Positions 34,047-43,110 are shown, counted from the stretch's first letter. The stretch: 64,000 bases of DNA from Bordetella genomosp. 1 (GCF_002261335.1 NZ_NEVL01000006.1:310001-374000), one strand, 5' to 3'. Made by a program: numbers and translations. The notes: generated by a model from the letters alone, not told the origin.

Positions 34047-36110
34047 ATGTCCGCACTCTTTCTACGCTGCCTCCTGATCCTGTCGTGCTTCGCCGCCGCG
34101 AGCGCGCAGGCCGCGCCCACGCTCGAACAGTGCCACGGCATCAAAGACCTGGCGTTCGTCGCGCACCTCGACGACGACCTGCTGTTCATGAACCCCGACA
34201 TCGCCTCCAACATCCAGGCGGGCGGCTGCGTGCGGCTGGTCTACCTGACCGCGAGCGATGCGGGCGAAGGCGAGCCCTACATGCTGGGACGCGAGAAAGG
34301 CGTGCGCTCGGCCTATGCCTACATGGCGGGCAAGCCCGACGAATGGCGCGCCGACGCCGGTTTCGCGGGCGGGCGCGCCATCGCGCGCTTCACGCTGCGC
34401 GGCAATCCGCGCATCCAGCTCTGGCACATGCGCCTGAAGGATCCCTGGCTCGGCAAGGGCTGGGGCAGCCTCACGCCGCTCAGCCGCACCGAGTCCGAGC
34501 CCAACCAGACGGTGGATACGCTGGGGCCCTATCCGCAGGTGTACACGCGGGTGCAGCTGGTGGACACGCTGGCCGCGCTGATCCGCGACTACGATCCGAC
34601 CACGGTGCGCCACCTCGACGACACCATCGTGGTGCCGTACACGCAGCTGTGCTGGCGCTGTGCCGGCCATGGCCACCCCGACCACATCGCGAGCGCGCGG
34701 CTGGTGCGCGAGGCCATGCTGCGCGCGCCCGGCAACTACGCCGAGACCGGCTACATCGACTATCCGAGCCAGGAGCGCGCCACCAATCTCAACCCGGCCG
34801 AGGCCGAGGTGAAGTCGGTGATCTTCCAGCACTACGCCTGGAACGACTACCACTACTGCGCCGGCCCCACCGGCTGCAAGGAGCCGGCCGGCCCGGCCGC
34901 CGCCTGGGTCCAGCGCGCCTACTACGTGTCGCGCCAGGACATGGCGCCGCAGCTCTATCCGGACGGCCGGGGTGGCCTGGTGGTGTTTGCGGCCGGCGAG
35001 ACCAACGCCGCCGTCAACGAATGGAATCCGGGCGAGCGCCGCTGGCAGAGCCTGGGCGGACGCACCTCGGGGCCGCTGGTGTCGTTCGCGCATGCCGACG
35101 GCACCGCCGGCCTGATCGCGCGCGATCCGCTCGGCGGGCTGTGGGCCAACAAGCAGCGCCACGACGGCACCTGGCAGGGCTGGCAGGCGCTGGGCGGCGT
35201 GCGCGTGACGCAGATCCCGGCCGTGGCGCCGCGTGGCGAGGCGGCCGCCGTGGCGCTCGGGTACGACGACCAGCTGCACTGGATCGCGCCGGCGGGCATC
35301 GACGGCAGCTGGGGCACCTGGCGCGCCCTGCCCCCGCTGGAAGGCGCCACCGCCAGCCCCGCCATCGCGCGCGGCGCCGATGGCCGCTACGTGGTGTTTG
35401 CCTCCGACATCGAGGGCCGCGTGTACACCACGCGCCAGATCGCCGCGAGCCCGGCGCCCGATGCCGGCTGGCAGGAATGGCGCCGCGTGCCCGCGCCCAC
35501 CGCGGCCGGCGGCCTGGCCGCGATCCGCAACGGCGACAAGCGCATCGAACTCTATCTGCGCCGGCGGGGCGACAATCATCTGTTGCGCCTGCAACAGACT
35601 TCGCGCACCAAGGATCGCGAGCTCGCGTGGAGCGAGGCGCAGGATCTGGGCGTGTCGTATATCGGCCGGCCCGCGATCGAGGCCGACCCGCAGGGCAATG
35701 TGACGCTGGCCGTGCTCGAGAAGGCGGGCGGCGCGCTGTGGCTGGTGGAACGCGGCAAGCCCGTCGCCCTGGGCGCCACGGCGGCCTCGCCGCCCGCGCT
35801 CAGCATCATCAATGGCACGCTCTACGTCGTGGCGCGCACCGCCGGCGGTCCGCAGCGCTATCAGGTGCTGTCGCGCCACGACGGCAAATGGGCGCAGGCC
35901 CTCACGCTGGACGACCTGCCGGCGGGCGGCGGCGGCCCGTTCGCGGCGATGGCGCCGCGCGCCGCCGACCTGCCCAACCTGGGCGCCAACGCCACCAACC
36001 GCGCGGTGGTGGTGCGACCCTCGCCGAGCGAGCCCGACGCGCTGACGGTCGAGCGCCTGCCGACGCAGGCGTCGCGCCCGGCCACGCCCACGTCCACCTC
36101 CACGCAGTGA
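34047..36110 (+). CDS. Secreted PIG-L/LmbE-family deacetylase with C-terminal repeat domain
   Basis: A 687-residue protein with a signal peptide (residues 1-21). Residues 30-300 are a PIG-L/LmbE N-acetyl deacetylase: zinc motif H40-L-D-D43 (AHLDDDLLF, a variant of AHPDD) and the distal GHGHPDH. Residues 310-660 contain repeating units with Trp-Gly and D-G-x-W motifs (GRWQSLGG, GTWQGWQALGG, GSWGTWRALPP, GWQEWRRV), as in PLL/sialidase-like beta propellers that bind sugars. It probably deacetylates an extracellular or envelope glycan. The ATG at 34047 begins MSALFLRCLL. Confidence 0.82.
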   Translation: MSALFLRCLLILSCFAAASAQAAPTLEQCHGIKDLAFVAHLDDDLLFMNPDIASNIQAGGCVRLVYLTASDAGEGEPYMLGREKGVRSAYAYMAGKPDEWRADAGFAGGRAIARFTLRGNPRIQLWHMRLKDPWLGKGWGSLTPLSRTESEPNQTVDTLGPYPQVYTRVQLVDTLAALIRDYDPTTVRHLDDTIVVPYTQLCWRCAGHGHPDHIASARLVREAMLRAPGNYAETGYIDYPSQERATNLNPAEAEVKSVIFQHYAWNDYHYCAGPTGCKEPAGPAAAWVQRAYYVSRQDMAPQLYPDGRGGLVVFAAGETNAAVNEWNPGERRWQSLGGRTSGPLVSFAHADGTAGLIARDPLGGLWANKQRHDGTWQGWQALGGVRVTQIPAVAPRGEAAAVALGYDDQLHWIAPAGIDGSWGTWRALPPLEGATASPAIARGADGRYVVFASDIEGRVYTTRQIAASPAPDAGWQEWRRVPAPTAAGGLAAIRNGDKRIELYLRRRGDNHLLRLQQTSRTKDRELAWSEAQDLGVSYIGRPAIEADPQGNVTLAVLEKAGGALWLVERGKPVALGATAASPPALSIINGTLYVVARTAGGPQRYQVLSRHDGKWAQALTLDDLPAGGGGPFAAMAPRAADLPNLGANATNRAVVVRPSPSEPDALTVERLPTQASRPATPTSTSTQ

Positions 36111-36114
36111 CGTC

Positions 36115-36636
36115 TCAGTCTTCGTTGGGCTGCGCGGGCGTGGCCAGCACCTTCTGATAGAAGGCCAGGTCGAGCCAGCGGCCGAACTTGTAGGCCACCT
36201 CGCGGATCACCCCGGCCGAGGTGAAGCCAAGCCGCTCGTGCAGCGCGATGCTGGCCGCATTGGTCTGGTCGATGCCGCCGATCATGGTGTGCACCTCGCG
36301 CGCCGTCGCCTCGTCGATCAGCGCGGTGAGCAATTGCCGGCCCAGGCCGGCACCGCGGCTGTCGTGATGGATGTAGATCGAGTGCTCGACACTGTACTTA
36401 TAGGCCGGCCAGGCGCGGAAGGTGCCGTACGACGCGAAGCCCAGCAGCCGGCCCGCCTCGTCTTCGATGCCGATCACCGGGAAATCGTTGCGCCGCTTGG
36501 TCTCGAACCACCCGGCCATGGCCGAGGCCGGCCGCGGCTTGTAGTCGTACAGTGCGGTGGAGGTGGCGATGGCGTGGTTGAAAATGTCGAGGATCGCACC
36601 GGCGTGGCGGTTTTCGGAGCAATGGATCAGAGGCAT
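36115..36636 (-). CDS. GNAT family N-acetyltransferase (phosphinothricin-type)
   Basis: A 173-residue GNAT enzyme. It starts with the Pat/MddA-like AILDIFNHAIATSTALYDY and has the acetyl-CoA pyrophosphate loop RGAGLGRQLL (about residues 94-103) and the late GFTSAGVIREVAYKFGRWLD. Relatives acetylate phosphinothricin or methionine derivatives. It is divergent from the XRE-cupin regulator, with a 54-base shared region holding a palindrome, so it is probably the regulator's target. Confidence 0.88.
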   Translation of the reverse strand: MPLIHCSENRHAGAILDIFNHAIATSTALYDYKPRPASAMAGWFETKRRNDFPVIGIEDEAGRLLGFASYGTFRAWPAYKYSVEHSIYIHHDSRGAGLGRQLLTALIDEATAREVHTMIGGIDQTNAASIALHERLGFTSAGVIREVAYKFGRWLDLAFYQKVLATPAQPNED

Positions 36637-36673
36637 GGCGGCAGATTCCGTCGATTCATATAAGAGACATAAC

Positions 36674-36689
36674 GTATACTATAGTGTAC
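36674..36689. promoter_or_regulatory. Palindromic operator between GNAT and XRE-cupin genes
   Basis: GTATACTATAGTGTAC is a 16-base near-perfect palindrome ending one base before the regulator's ATG. It contains TATACT and TATAGT, which can serve as -10 elements in both directions, so binding would block both promoters. Confidence 0.6.
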
Positions 36690-36690
36690 G

Positions 36691-37278
36691 ATGAAAGACG
36701 ACAATCCGGCGGATGCCTCCATGAATCTCGATGACGTGATCGCGCAACGCCTCGCCGCCCTGCGCGGCGAGCGGCAACTGAGCCTGGCCCAGTTGGCCGA
36801 GCGGTCGGGCGTGAGCAAGGCCATGATTTCCAAGATCGAGCGGCGCGACAGCAGCCCCACCGCCACCGTGCTGGGCCGCCTGGCCGCCGGGCTGGGCGTG
36901 CCGCTCACACAACTGCTCTCCGAGGTGGCGCCCGCGCCCGCGGAGCGGGTGCGGCGGCGCGCGGCCCAGGAAACCTGGCGCGACCCGGCCACCGGCTACG
37001 TGCGCCGCCAGGTGGCCGAGCTGGACCCGGCGAGCGCAAGCGAGCTGGTCGAGATCGCGCTGCCCGCAGGCGCCCGCGTGGACTACCCGCGCTGGCACAG
37101 CGGCACCTATCGCCAGCGCGTATGGGTGCTGGAGGGCCAGCTCGAAGTGCACTACGGCGACGAGCAATTCCTGCTCGAGGCCGGCGACCAGCTCGACTTC
37201 GCAGTGGACCGCGCGCTGCGCTACGCCGCACCCAAAAAGCACGCGTGCCGCTATCTGCTGAACATCCTGCACCGCTGA
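36691..37278 (+). CDS. XRE family regulator with C-terminal cupin domain
   Basis: A 195-residue regulator. Residues 12-68 form a Cro/C1-type helix-turn-helix (LSLAQLAERSGVSKAMISKI, then RRDSSPTA). Residues 110-190 are a cupin (GTYRQRVWVLEGQLEV and GDQLDF). Such proteins sense small ligands and often repress an adjacent acetyltransferase or transporter. The ATG at 36691 has no visible Shine-Dalgarno and sits right after the operator, suggesting leaderless translation or the alternative ATG at 36721. Confidence 0.9.
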   Translation: MKDDNPADASMNLDDVIAQRLAALRGERQLSLAQLAERSGVSKAMISKIERRDSSPTATVLGRLAAGLGVPLTQLLSEVAPAPAERVRRRAAQETWRDPATGYVRRQVAELDPASASELVEIALPAGARVDYPRWHSGTYRQRVWVLEGQLEVHYGDEQFLLEAGDQLDFAVDRALRYAAPKKHACRYLLNILHR

Positions 37279-37427
37279 TCGCGAGCCGCCGCGCGCGCTT
37301 TAGTTCCGGCCAGCGAACTTTCAGGGAACTCCCCCATATTCGGCCCGCGGCGCGCCCGATACCATGCGGCGCTTCCTGCCGACAGGCAGGCTCACCACAA
37401 TACGAAGCGCGGGCGCGCGGAGACTCT

Positions 37428-38444
37428 ATGAAAGCACTCAAACTGGCTGCGGCAGGCGCCGCATTGTTCGTTTCGTCGTGGACGGCGCAGGCGGGAGTCA
37501 CCTTCGACAACGTGAAGAACAAGGGCTTCGTCCAGTGCGGCGTGTCCACCGGCGTGGCCGGCTTTTCGGTCAACGACAGCAAGGGCGGCTGGATCGGCCT
37601 CGACGTGGACCTGTGCCGCGCCATCGCGATCACGATGTTCGGCGACGCGTCCAAGTCCAAGATCATGGCCGTGAGCGCGCTGCAGCGCTTCACCGCACTG
37701 CAATCGGGCGAGGTCGACGTGCTGCCGCGCAACACCACGCTCTCGCTCACGCGCGACACCACGCTCGGCCTGATCGGCGTGGGCGTGAACTACTACGACA
37801 GCCAGGGCATCATGGTGAACCAGTCGCTCAACGTGAAGAGCGCCAAGGAGCTCAACGGCGCGACCGTGTGCGTGCAGCCCGGCACCACCACCGAACTCAA
37901 CCTGGCCGACTGGTTCCGCGCCGAGAACATCGCGTTCAAGCCCGTGGTGGTCGAGCGCCTGGACGAAGTGATCCGCGCCTTCGCGATGGGCCGCTGCGAT
38001 GCCTTCACCGGCGACAAGTCGCAACTCGCCGCCGCGCGCACCACGCTGCAGAACCCCGAGCAATACGTGATCCTGCCGGAAAACTTCTCCAAGGAGCCGC
38101 TCGGCCCGATGGTGCGCCAGGGCGACGAGAAGTGGTTCAACGTGGTGCGCTGGACCCTCAACGCCATGCTGGAGGCTGAAGAATACGGCGTCACCTCGAA
38201 GAACGTCGACGAGATGCTCAAGAGCAGCAACCCCAACGTGCAGCGCCTGCTGGGCGTGACGCCGGGCATGGGCAAGAACCTCGGCGTGGACGACAAGTGG
38301 GCCTACAACATCATCAAGCAGATCGGCAATTACGGCGAGAGCTTCGAGAAGAACCTCGGCCTGTCCAGCCCGATGAAGCTCACGCGCGGCCTGAACGCCT
38401 CGTACAAGGATGGCGGCCTGATGTACGGCTGGCCGGTGCGCTGA
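37428..38444 (+). CDS. Amino-acid ABC transporter substrate-binding protein (AapJ/BztA-like)
   Basis: A 338-residue periplasmic binding protein with a signal peptide ending TAQA. Family features are NVKNKGFVQCGVSTGVAGFS, the WIGLDVDLCRAIA motif and GDKSQLAAAR. This matches the general L-amino-acid binding proteins of the AapJ/BztA group (length about 340). A GGAG precedes the ATG at 37428. The permease and ATPase genes usually found downstream are absent here; an unrelated minus-strand gene follows, so it is an orphan component or its partners lie elsewhere. Confidence 0.9.
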   Translation: MKALKLAAAGAALFVSSWTAQAGVTFDNVKNKGFVQCGVSTGVAGFSVNDSKGGWIGLDVDLCRAIAITMFGDASKSKIMAVSALQRFTALQSGEVDVLPRNTTLSLTRDTTLGLIGVGVNYYDSQGIMVNQSLNVKSAKELNGATVCVQPGTTTELNLADWFRAENIAFKPVVVERLDEVIRAFAMGRCDAFTGDKSQLAAARTTLQNPEQYVILPENFSKEPLGPMVRQGDEKWFNVVRWTLNAMLEAEEYGVTSKNVDEMLKSSNPNVQRLLGVTPGMGKNLGVDDKWAYNIIKQIGNYGESFEKNLGLSSPMKLTRGLNASYKDGGLMYGWPVR

Positions 38445-38518
38445 TGCGTTGACGCAGCGCGCGGCGCGCATGTTGGCAGGGCGAGACAGCAGCGCTGCCC
38501 CTGCGATGGCAAGGGTGG

Positions 38519-38986
38519 CTACCGCCGCAGCACCACCTCGAACTGCTCGCACGCGATCTCCAGATCGTCGTCCACCGGCACGCCCGTGCCGGCCAGCACG
38601 CGGGTGAAGTAGTCGTGGTGGGCCTGGCGCCACCATGCCAGGCTGCCGTCGCCCTCGCCTTCGAGCGCGGCGAACGCGGCGTCCACCTCGTCGAAGCGGC
38701 GCACATCGACGGCGAGCGTGCGCAGCACGGCCGCCGCCTCGCCGGCCCAGTCGGTCACAATGGCCAGGTCGCCGGGCCGCGGCACCGGCGCACCGGCGAG
38801 GCGCAACTGCGCCAGCGCGCAGGCGGTCGCGCGCTTCTGGCCTTGCAGCACCAGGGCCAGGCAAAGCGCCGCGTCGGCAGGGTTGTCGCAGAAGTGATAG
38901 ACGTCGGGCGGCGCGGCGGGCGCGTCGGGATCGAGCGCGCGGTAACGCTGCCACAGCGCGTCGACGGAGGAATGCGGCTGAGTCAT
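38519..38986 (-). CDS. ASCH domain protein
   Basis: A 155-residue cytoplasmic protein with an ASCH fold. The middle has the typical FCDNPADAALCLALVLQG followed by QKRATA and, later, GDLAIVTDWAGEA. ASCH domains bind RNA or modified nucleosides; relatives act as N4-acetylcytidine amidohydrolases. The ATG at 38986 begins MTQPHSSV; the frame is open 24 codons further upstream without family similarity. It is monocistronic. Confidence 0.85.
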   Translation of the reverse strand: MTQPHSSVDALWQRYRALDPDAPAAPPDVYHFCDNPADAALCLALVLQGQKRATACALAQLRLAGAPVPRPGDLAIVTDWAGEAAAVLRTLAVDVRRFDEVDAAFAALEGEGDGSLAWWRQAHHDYFTRVLAGTGVPVDDDLEIACEQFEVVLRR

Positions 38987-39094
38987 GGGAGCACCGGATG
39001 GGCGCGCGACACGCGCGCCAGGCGCCTCATTCTGCCCATGATGGACGGCAGCGCGCAACGCGCGCGGAGCCGAAGACCCGCGTCGCGTCGTCCG

Positions 39095-39322
39095 TCAGAC
39101 GCGACGGCCGAAGGCGGTCAGCTGGTAATGCGCGTCGATCAGATCGGCCAGGTCGGCGTCGTCGGCATCGGCCGACAGCGGCTCGGCCAGCGCGGCATGC
39201 ATGGCGCAGGCCACGCGCGAGCCGGCGCTGAAGGCGCCGGGTTCATGGGCCTGGACGGCGGTGCTCAGGCTGCACGCCGCAACGCCCAGGCAGATCACGA
39301 GGGCGGCGAAGGGGTGCGACAT
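39095..39322 (-). CDS. Small secreted hypothetical protein
   Basis: A 75-residue protein with a signal peptide ending about AVQA (residue 25). The short mature part is acidic and contains one Cys. The ATG at 39322 follows GGAGAGTGATC; a GTG at 39328 overlaps the upstream stop. It is co-transcribed with the next gene. No family is recognised. Confidence 0.55.
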   Translation of the reverse strand: MSHPFAALVICLGVAACSLSTAVQAHEPGAFSAGSRVACAMHAALAEPLSADADDADLADLIDAHYQLTAFGRRV

Positions 39323-39324
39323 GA

Positions 39325-39564
39325 TCACTCTCCGGCGGCGAGCAACACGCCCTGGGCCATGGCGAGCGTGTCGCGCAGGCCGTAGTAGGGCTTGGCCGCC
39401 TGCACACAGTCGGCGACGTCGGCACGCGCTTGCGCGCCGTCCGACTCGAGCGCGGCGTGCGCATCGGGCAAGGCGATCAGCGCGAGCAGCGCGGCGCCGA
39501 TGGCGAGGGCGAGTCCATCCGGCAGCTTGAGCGCACGCGCACGTACGAAGGCTCGGGATTTCAT
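39325..39564 (-). CDS. Small secreted hypothetical protein
   Basis: A 79-residue protein with a basic N-terminus and hydrophobic signal (LALAIGAALLALIALPDAHA), then a short mature domain VADCVQAAKPYYGLRDTLAMAQ. An AGGAGAAGCC ribosome site precedes the ATG at 39564. It forms a two-gene unit with the following small secreted protein. No family is recognised. Confidence 0.55.
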   Translation of the reverse strand: MKSRAFVRARALKLPDGLALAIGAALLALIALPDAHAALESDGAQARADVADCVQAAKPYYGLRDTLAMAQGVLLAAGE

Positions 39565-39926
39565 AGGCTTCTCCTGATTCAGTTTGTCTTATGATAGTCC
39601 TAGACTACTAATTCAAGCCATTGAATTGATTCAATGTATGAAATAGGTTTTTCCAACAGGGCTATGGGGCACGCGCGACTCGAGCGCATCCGGATCTTTG
39701 CTGCTTGGTTTTGAGTCACCGGAAACTGCATTCGAGGCGCGGCCGGCGCATCGTGATGGCAAGGCGCGTTCCCAGCGCGCCAGCGCCACCGCAACCGGCA
39801 GGCCTTGGGATTAGCGTACTGAGGCGGCGTGACACCGGGGCATCAAGTTGTAAGTGAAGGCAAAGCCCGGGCGCCCGGCGGCGCACGATATAGTGGCCAA
39901 CCTGGGTTTCTTTTCCTTTTTTTGCC
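39565..39926. other. Intergenic region with AT-rich dyad
   Basis: No gene seen in 362 bases. At 39619-39636 there is a perfect 18-base dyad CATTGAAT-TG-ATTCAATG, in an AT-rich stretch (39585-39655) about 55 bases before the two small secreted-protein genes. It is a plausible operator of that pair. The right part is featureless and GC-rich. Confidence 0.5.
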
Positions 39927-40154
39927 ATGAGCGCAGTGTTCGAGGGCGTCCGCCCCGCTTCCGAATCGTCGATCGAAATCGGCTTTAGCTATCAGGGCCG
40001 TGTTTGCGTCGAGCGCCTGCGGCTCAAGCCGACGGCCGCGAATCTGCGGCGTGCGACCGAGCAACGGGCCGAGATCGTGGCCGCCATCGAGCGTGGCGAC
40101 TTCGACTACGCAGCCGCCTTTCCCAAGTCGCGAAAGGCCCCGACGGGCGGCTGA
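39927..40154 (+). CDS. Orphan integrase arm-DNA-binding domain (DUF3596-like)
   Basis: A 75-residue protein matching only the N-terminal arm-type DNA-binding domain of phage integrases: SIEIGFSYQGRVCVERLRLK, then a helix NLRRATEQRAEIVAAIERGDFDY. Integrases continue with a core-binding and catalytic domain. Here a stop follows at KAPTGG and no catalytic remnant is seen downstream. It is either an integrase remnant or a stand-alone accessory binder. Confidence 0.7.
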   Translation: MSAVFEGVRPASESSIEIGFSYQGRVCVERLRLKPTAANLRRATEQRAEIVAAIERGDFDYAAAFPKSRKAPTGG

Positions 40155-40391
40155 TCGTCAAGCATCGCAAACATGCAAGCAGACGCGACAAGGCATGACC
40201 GCCGTTCGCGTTTTTGCGCACATTTTGCGCAGCGAAACCCGCGCCTGGCGCGCGTGACACGTCATCTGCGCGCGCAACCACTTTCGCCGGCGGGCGCCGC
40301 GCAGGTACTTCTTTCACCCGGTTTCCGGCACCTGTGCGCGCCCTGCCTTCGGCGCTACAGTGGATCGTCGTCCCGATCGAAAGGAGCTGGC

Positions 40392-40691
40392 ATGCGTTTT
40401 TTCTTTCGTGATTCACACGCCTATCCCGGCTGTCCCGTGCGGGTGCAGAGCGCCGGCGCGCACACCGGGGCGGCCGCGCCCATCGTGGCCGAATTCGCCG
40501 ACGGCACCGGCGCGCTGGGCTCAGGCATGCTGATGCCCGACGGCGAATTGTGGCTGGACCTGGACGCCTACGACACGGCCAAGGGCCATCGTGTCGCCCC
40601 GCACCGCTGGGCGCTGGTGCGCGTGGCGGTGATGGGCGATTCGGCGGACGGCGAATGGAAGGTGGCGCGGCGCCTCACGCCGCAGACTTGA
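40392..40691 (+). CDS. Small hypothetical protein
   Basis: A 99-residue soluble, beta-rich protein starting MRFFFRDSHAYPGCPVRV and including ELWLDLDAYDTAKGHRV. A clear AAGGAG precedes the ATG at 40392. No signal peptide. Function unknown. The next gene begins 26 bases downstream, so the two are probably one operon. Confidence 0.6.
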   Translation: MRFFFRDSHAYPGCPVRVQSAGAHTGAAAPIVAEFADGTGALGSGMLMPDGELWLDLDAYDTAKGHRVAPHRWALVRVAVMGDSADGEWKVARRLTPQT

Positions 40692-40717
40692 GCGAGACGC
40701 GCGCGCGGGAGCGGGCC

Positions 40718-41020
40718 ATGAAACAACGACATGCGAGTGTGAGCGCGGGCCTGGTGGCCCTGGCGCTGGTGGCCGGCACGGCCTGGATGTGGCAGAGCGT
40801 GTTTCACGCCCCCGGCCACGTGCTGGGCCACCGCCATCCCGACGCGCGGGCGCTGCAACAGATGGTGGCGGCGGCCGAGCGTGGCGATGCCGGCGCGCAG
40901 TACGCGCTGGCATCGATCGTCACGTACCAGGATGTCTCGCACGCGGTGCACAGCCTCGCGCAGGCCGCGGCGCAGGGCTACGCCGTGGCGCTGCATGAGG
41001 TGCAATCGCTCGGTCACTGA
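40718..41020 (+). CDS. Small membrane-anchored protein with Sel1-like unit
   Basis: A 100-residue protein with an N-terminal membrane anchor (about residues 9-26) and a periplasmic helical part. AAAERGDAGAQYALASI near residues 51-67 resembles a single Sel1/TPR-like repeat. A GGAGCGGGCC precedes the ATG. It follows a small gene on the same strand. Function unknown. Confidence 0.6.
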   Translation: MKQRHASVSAGLVALALVAGTAWMWQSVFHAPGHVLGHRHPDARALQQMVAAAERGDAGAQYALASIVTYQDVSHAVHSLAQAAAQGYAVALHEVQSLGH

Positions 41021-41037
41021 CCGGGCGAGCCGGCGCG

Positions 41038-41805
41038 TCAGGCCAGCGGCACGCCCGGCGCGCTGGCCGAGCGCGTGCCCGGCACGGGCTGGCAACTTTC
41101 GGGATAGTAGGTGTGCACCAGCGACAGCTTCACGGCGCTCGACGCATTTTGCTGGGCGGCGTGCAGCGTGCGGCAATGGAAGAACACCGCGTCGCCCGGC
41201 GCCAGCTCGGGGCAGACCGCGCGCGCGATCCACTCCTGGTTGGCCGGCAGATCGGGGCGGAAGAATTTCTGCTCGTCGAAACGCTCGGGCTCGAAGGCCG
41301 CGCGATGCGAGCCGGGCAGGAAATACAGCGCGCCGTTGTCCGCGACTTCGCGGCCCAGCGCCAGCCAACAGGACACCAGATCGGTGTCGGAAAACGACCA
41401 GTAGCGGATGTCCTGGTGCCAGCCGGTGAGGCTGCCGAACGCGGGATGCTTGGTCATCACGCAGTTGTGGTGGACGGTGGAGAGCACCGGCGTTTCGCCC
41501 GCGTAGTACTCGCGCAGGATCGCCGCGATGCGCGGATCGGTGGCCCAGTCGCGAAACACCGGGCCGCGATGATAGGCATCGAGCAGCCGGCGCACGGTCA
41601 GGCCGCCTTCGGCTTCACGGGATCGGGGGGCTCCGGGATACTTCAGGTCGGCTTCGTACTCGACCGGTGCAACGGCGTGTTCCAGGTCGTGTTGCGCGGC
41701 GGCAAGCAGATCCAGACGTTGCGGGGGGGACGCAAAGTTGCGCACGATCACGAAACCCTGCTCACGCAGGGCCGCGACCAGCTCGGCAACCGAAGGCGCG
41801 GACAT
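41038..41805 (-). CDS. Phytanoyl-CoA dioxygenase family protein
   Basis: A 255-residue Fe(II)/2-oxoglutarate-dependent oxygenase of the PhyH family. The iron facial triad is visible as H-x-D in GWHQDIRYW and the distal His in FFHCRTLHAA. It also has the typical NGALYFLPGSHR and, near the N-terminus, a start like other PhyH proteins (LREQGFVIVRNF). The substrate is unknown. It stands alone on the minus strand and would act in the cytoplasm. Confidence 0.9.
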   Translation of the reverse strand: MSAPSVAELVAALREQGFVIVRNFASPPQRLDLLAAAQHDLEHAVAPVEYEADLKYPGAPRSREAEGGLTVRRLLDAYHRGPVFRDWATDPRIAAILREYYAGETPVLSTVHHNCVMTKHPAFGSLTGWHQDIRYWSFSDTDLVSCWLALGREVADNGALYFLPGSHRAAFEPERFDEQKFFRPDLPANQEWIARAVCPELAPGDAVFFHCRTLHAAQQNASSAVKLSLVHTYYPESCQPVPGTRSASAPGVPLA

Positions 41806-41899
41806 CTTATTCCTCTCTCAGGCAAGGGTGCCGGCACACCGGGAAATCGCTCCCGGCGCGACGACGCCTAGCATACTCCTTTGACAGAGGACGCGGCCG

Positions 41900-43009
41900 C
41901 TACTCGCGCACCGCTTCGGCGCGCACGGACTCGCCGGGCAGGCGGTCGTGGTCGCGTTGCGTCTCGACGCTGCGCACCCACTCGCGCCAGATTGCCACGA
42001 GCAGCGCCATCAGCACCGGCCCCACGAACAGGCCCACGATGCCCATCGTCTTGACGCCGCCCACCAGGCCGAAGAAGGTCGGCAGGAACGGCAGCTTGAC
42101 CGGGCCGCCGACCAGGCGCGGACGGAGGGTCTTGTCGACGATGAAGAGCTCGATGGTGCCCCACAGAAACAGGCCGATGCCCTCGACCAGCTGGTTCGAG
42201 CCGACCAGGTACAGCGACACCAGCGTGAACGACAGCGGCGCGCCGCCGGGGATCAGGGCCATGAAGCCGGTGATCGCGCCCAGCAACACCGGCGAGGGCA
42301 CGCCCACCACCCAGTACGCCAGGCCCAGCACCACGCCCTCGCCCAGGGCGATCAGCGTCATGCCGGTGACGGTGGAGCTGACGGTTGCGGGCACAACCCG
42401 CGAAAAGCGCTGCCAGCGCGCCGGCAGGATGCGTTCGCCCAGGATGTCGAGCTGGCCGACCATGCGGGTGCCGTCTTTGTAGACGAAGAACAGCGTGATG
42501 AGCATGAACAGCACGGTGAGCAGCAGCGTGAAGACGTTGCCGGTGGCCGACAGCACCATGCGGTAGATGTTGCCCAGGTGCTGGCCAGAGATCATCTCGA
42601 CCAGCGCGCCGAGCGCGTGCGGCTCGCCGAGGTAGGTTTCCCAATAGACCGACAGGCGTTCGCCCACGCCGGGCAGCGACGAGATCCAGACCGGCACGTC
42701 CACGCCATGCTTGTTGGCGGCGAGCGCCCACGCGACGAAGTTGCTGGCTTCTTTGATGGCGTACGAAAGCGCGAACGACAGCGGCACGATCAGCACGAGG
42801 ATCACGGCCATCAGCGCGAGCGTGGCGGCGAGGATGTTGCGGCCGCCGCAGAAGTCGACCAGGCGGCGATAGAGCGGCCAGGTGGCCAGCCCGATGATGA
42901 GCGCGGCGAGCGCCGGCACCAGAAAGCCCGACAGGAAATAGATGCCCGCGAGCAGGAGCAGCAGCAACAGCCAGCGGGCGATCAGGGAAGCAGGTAGTAC
43001 AGGCTGCAT
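41900..43009 (-). CDS. AI-2E family transporter (YdiK/TqsA-like)
   Basis: A 369-residue inner-membrane protein of the AI-2E transporter family with about eight helices, including the conserved P-G-G-A-P segment (LIPGGAPLSF) in the C-terminal half and late GVKTMGIVGLFVGPVLMALL. Members export varied substrates or act as Na+/H+ antiporters, so AI-2 should not be assumed. The ATG at 43009 begins MQPVLPASLI. It is monocistronic. Confidence 0.88.
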   Translation of the reverse strand: MQPVLPASLIARWLLLLLLLAGIYFLSGFLVPALAALIIGLATWPLYRRLVDFCGGRNILAATLALMAVILVLIVPLSFALSYAIKEASNFVAWALAANKHGVDVPVWISSLPGVGERLSVYWETYLGEPHALGALVEMISGQHLGNIYRMVLSATGNVFTLLLTVLFMLITLFFVYKDGTRMVGQLDILGERILPARWQRFSRVVPATVSSTVTGMTLIALGEGVVLGLAYWVVGVPSPVLLGAITGFMALIPGGAPLSFTLVSLYLVGSNQLVEGIGLFLWGTIELFIVDKTLRPRLVGGPVKLPFLPTFFGLVGGVKTMGIVGLFVGPVLMALLVAIWREWVRSVETQRDHDRLPGESVRAEAVRE

Positions 43010-43110
43010 GGGCGGGGCGGCTCACTCGAATGTCGGTGGGAACCTCCGCAATATACCCACTTTTCCCGTCGGGTCTCCTGGCGGCGGCAACCCGGGCCGC
43101 CGCCGGGGCC

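Noticed and set aside
40155..40391. Continuation of the integrase downstream of the orphan arm-binding domain
   Set aside because: None of the three forward frames shows core-binding or catalytic motifs.
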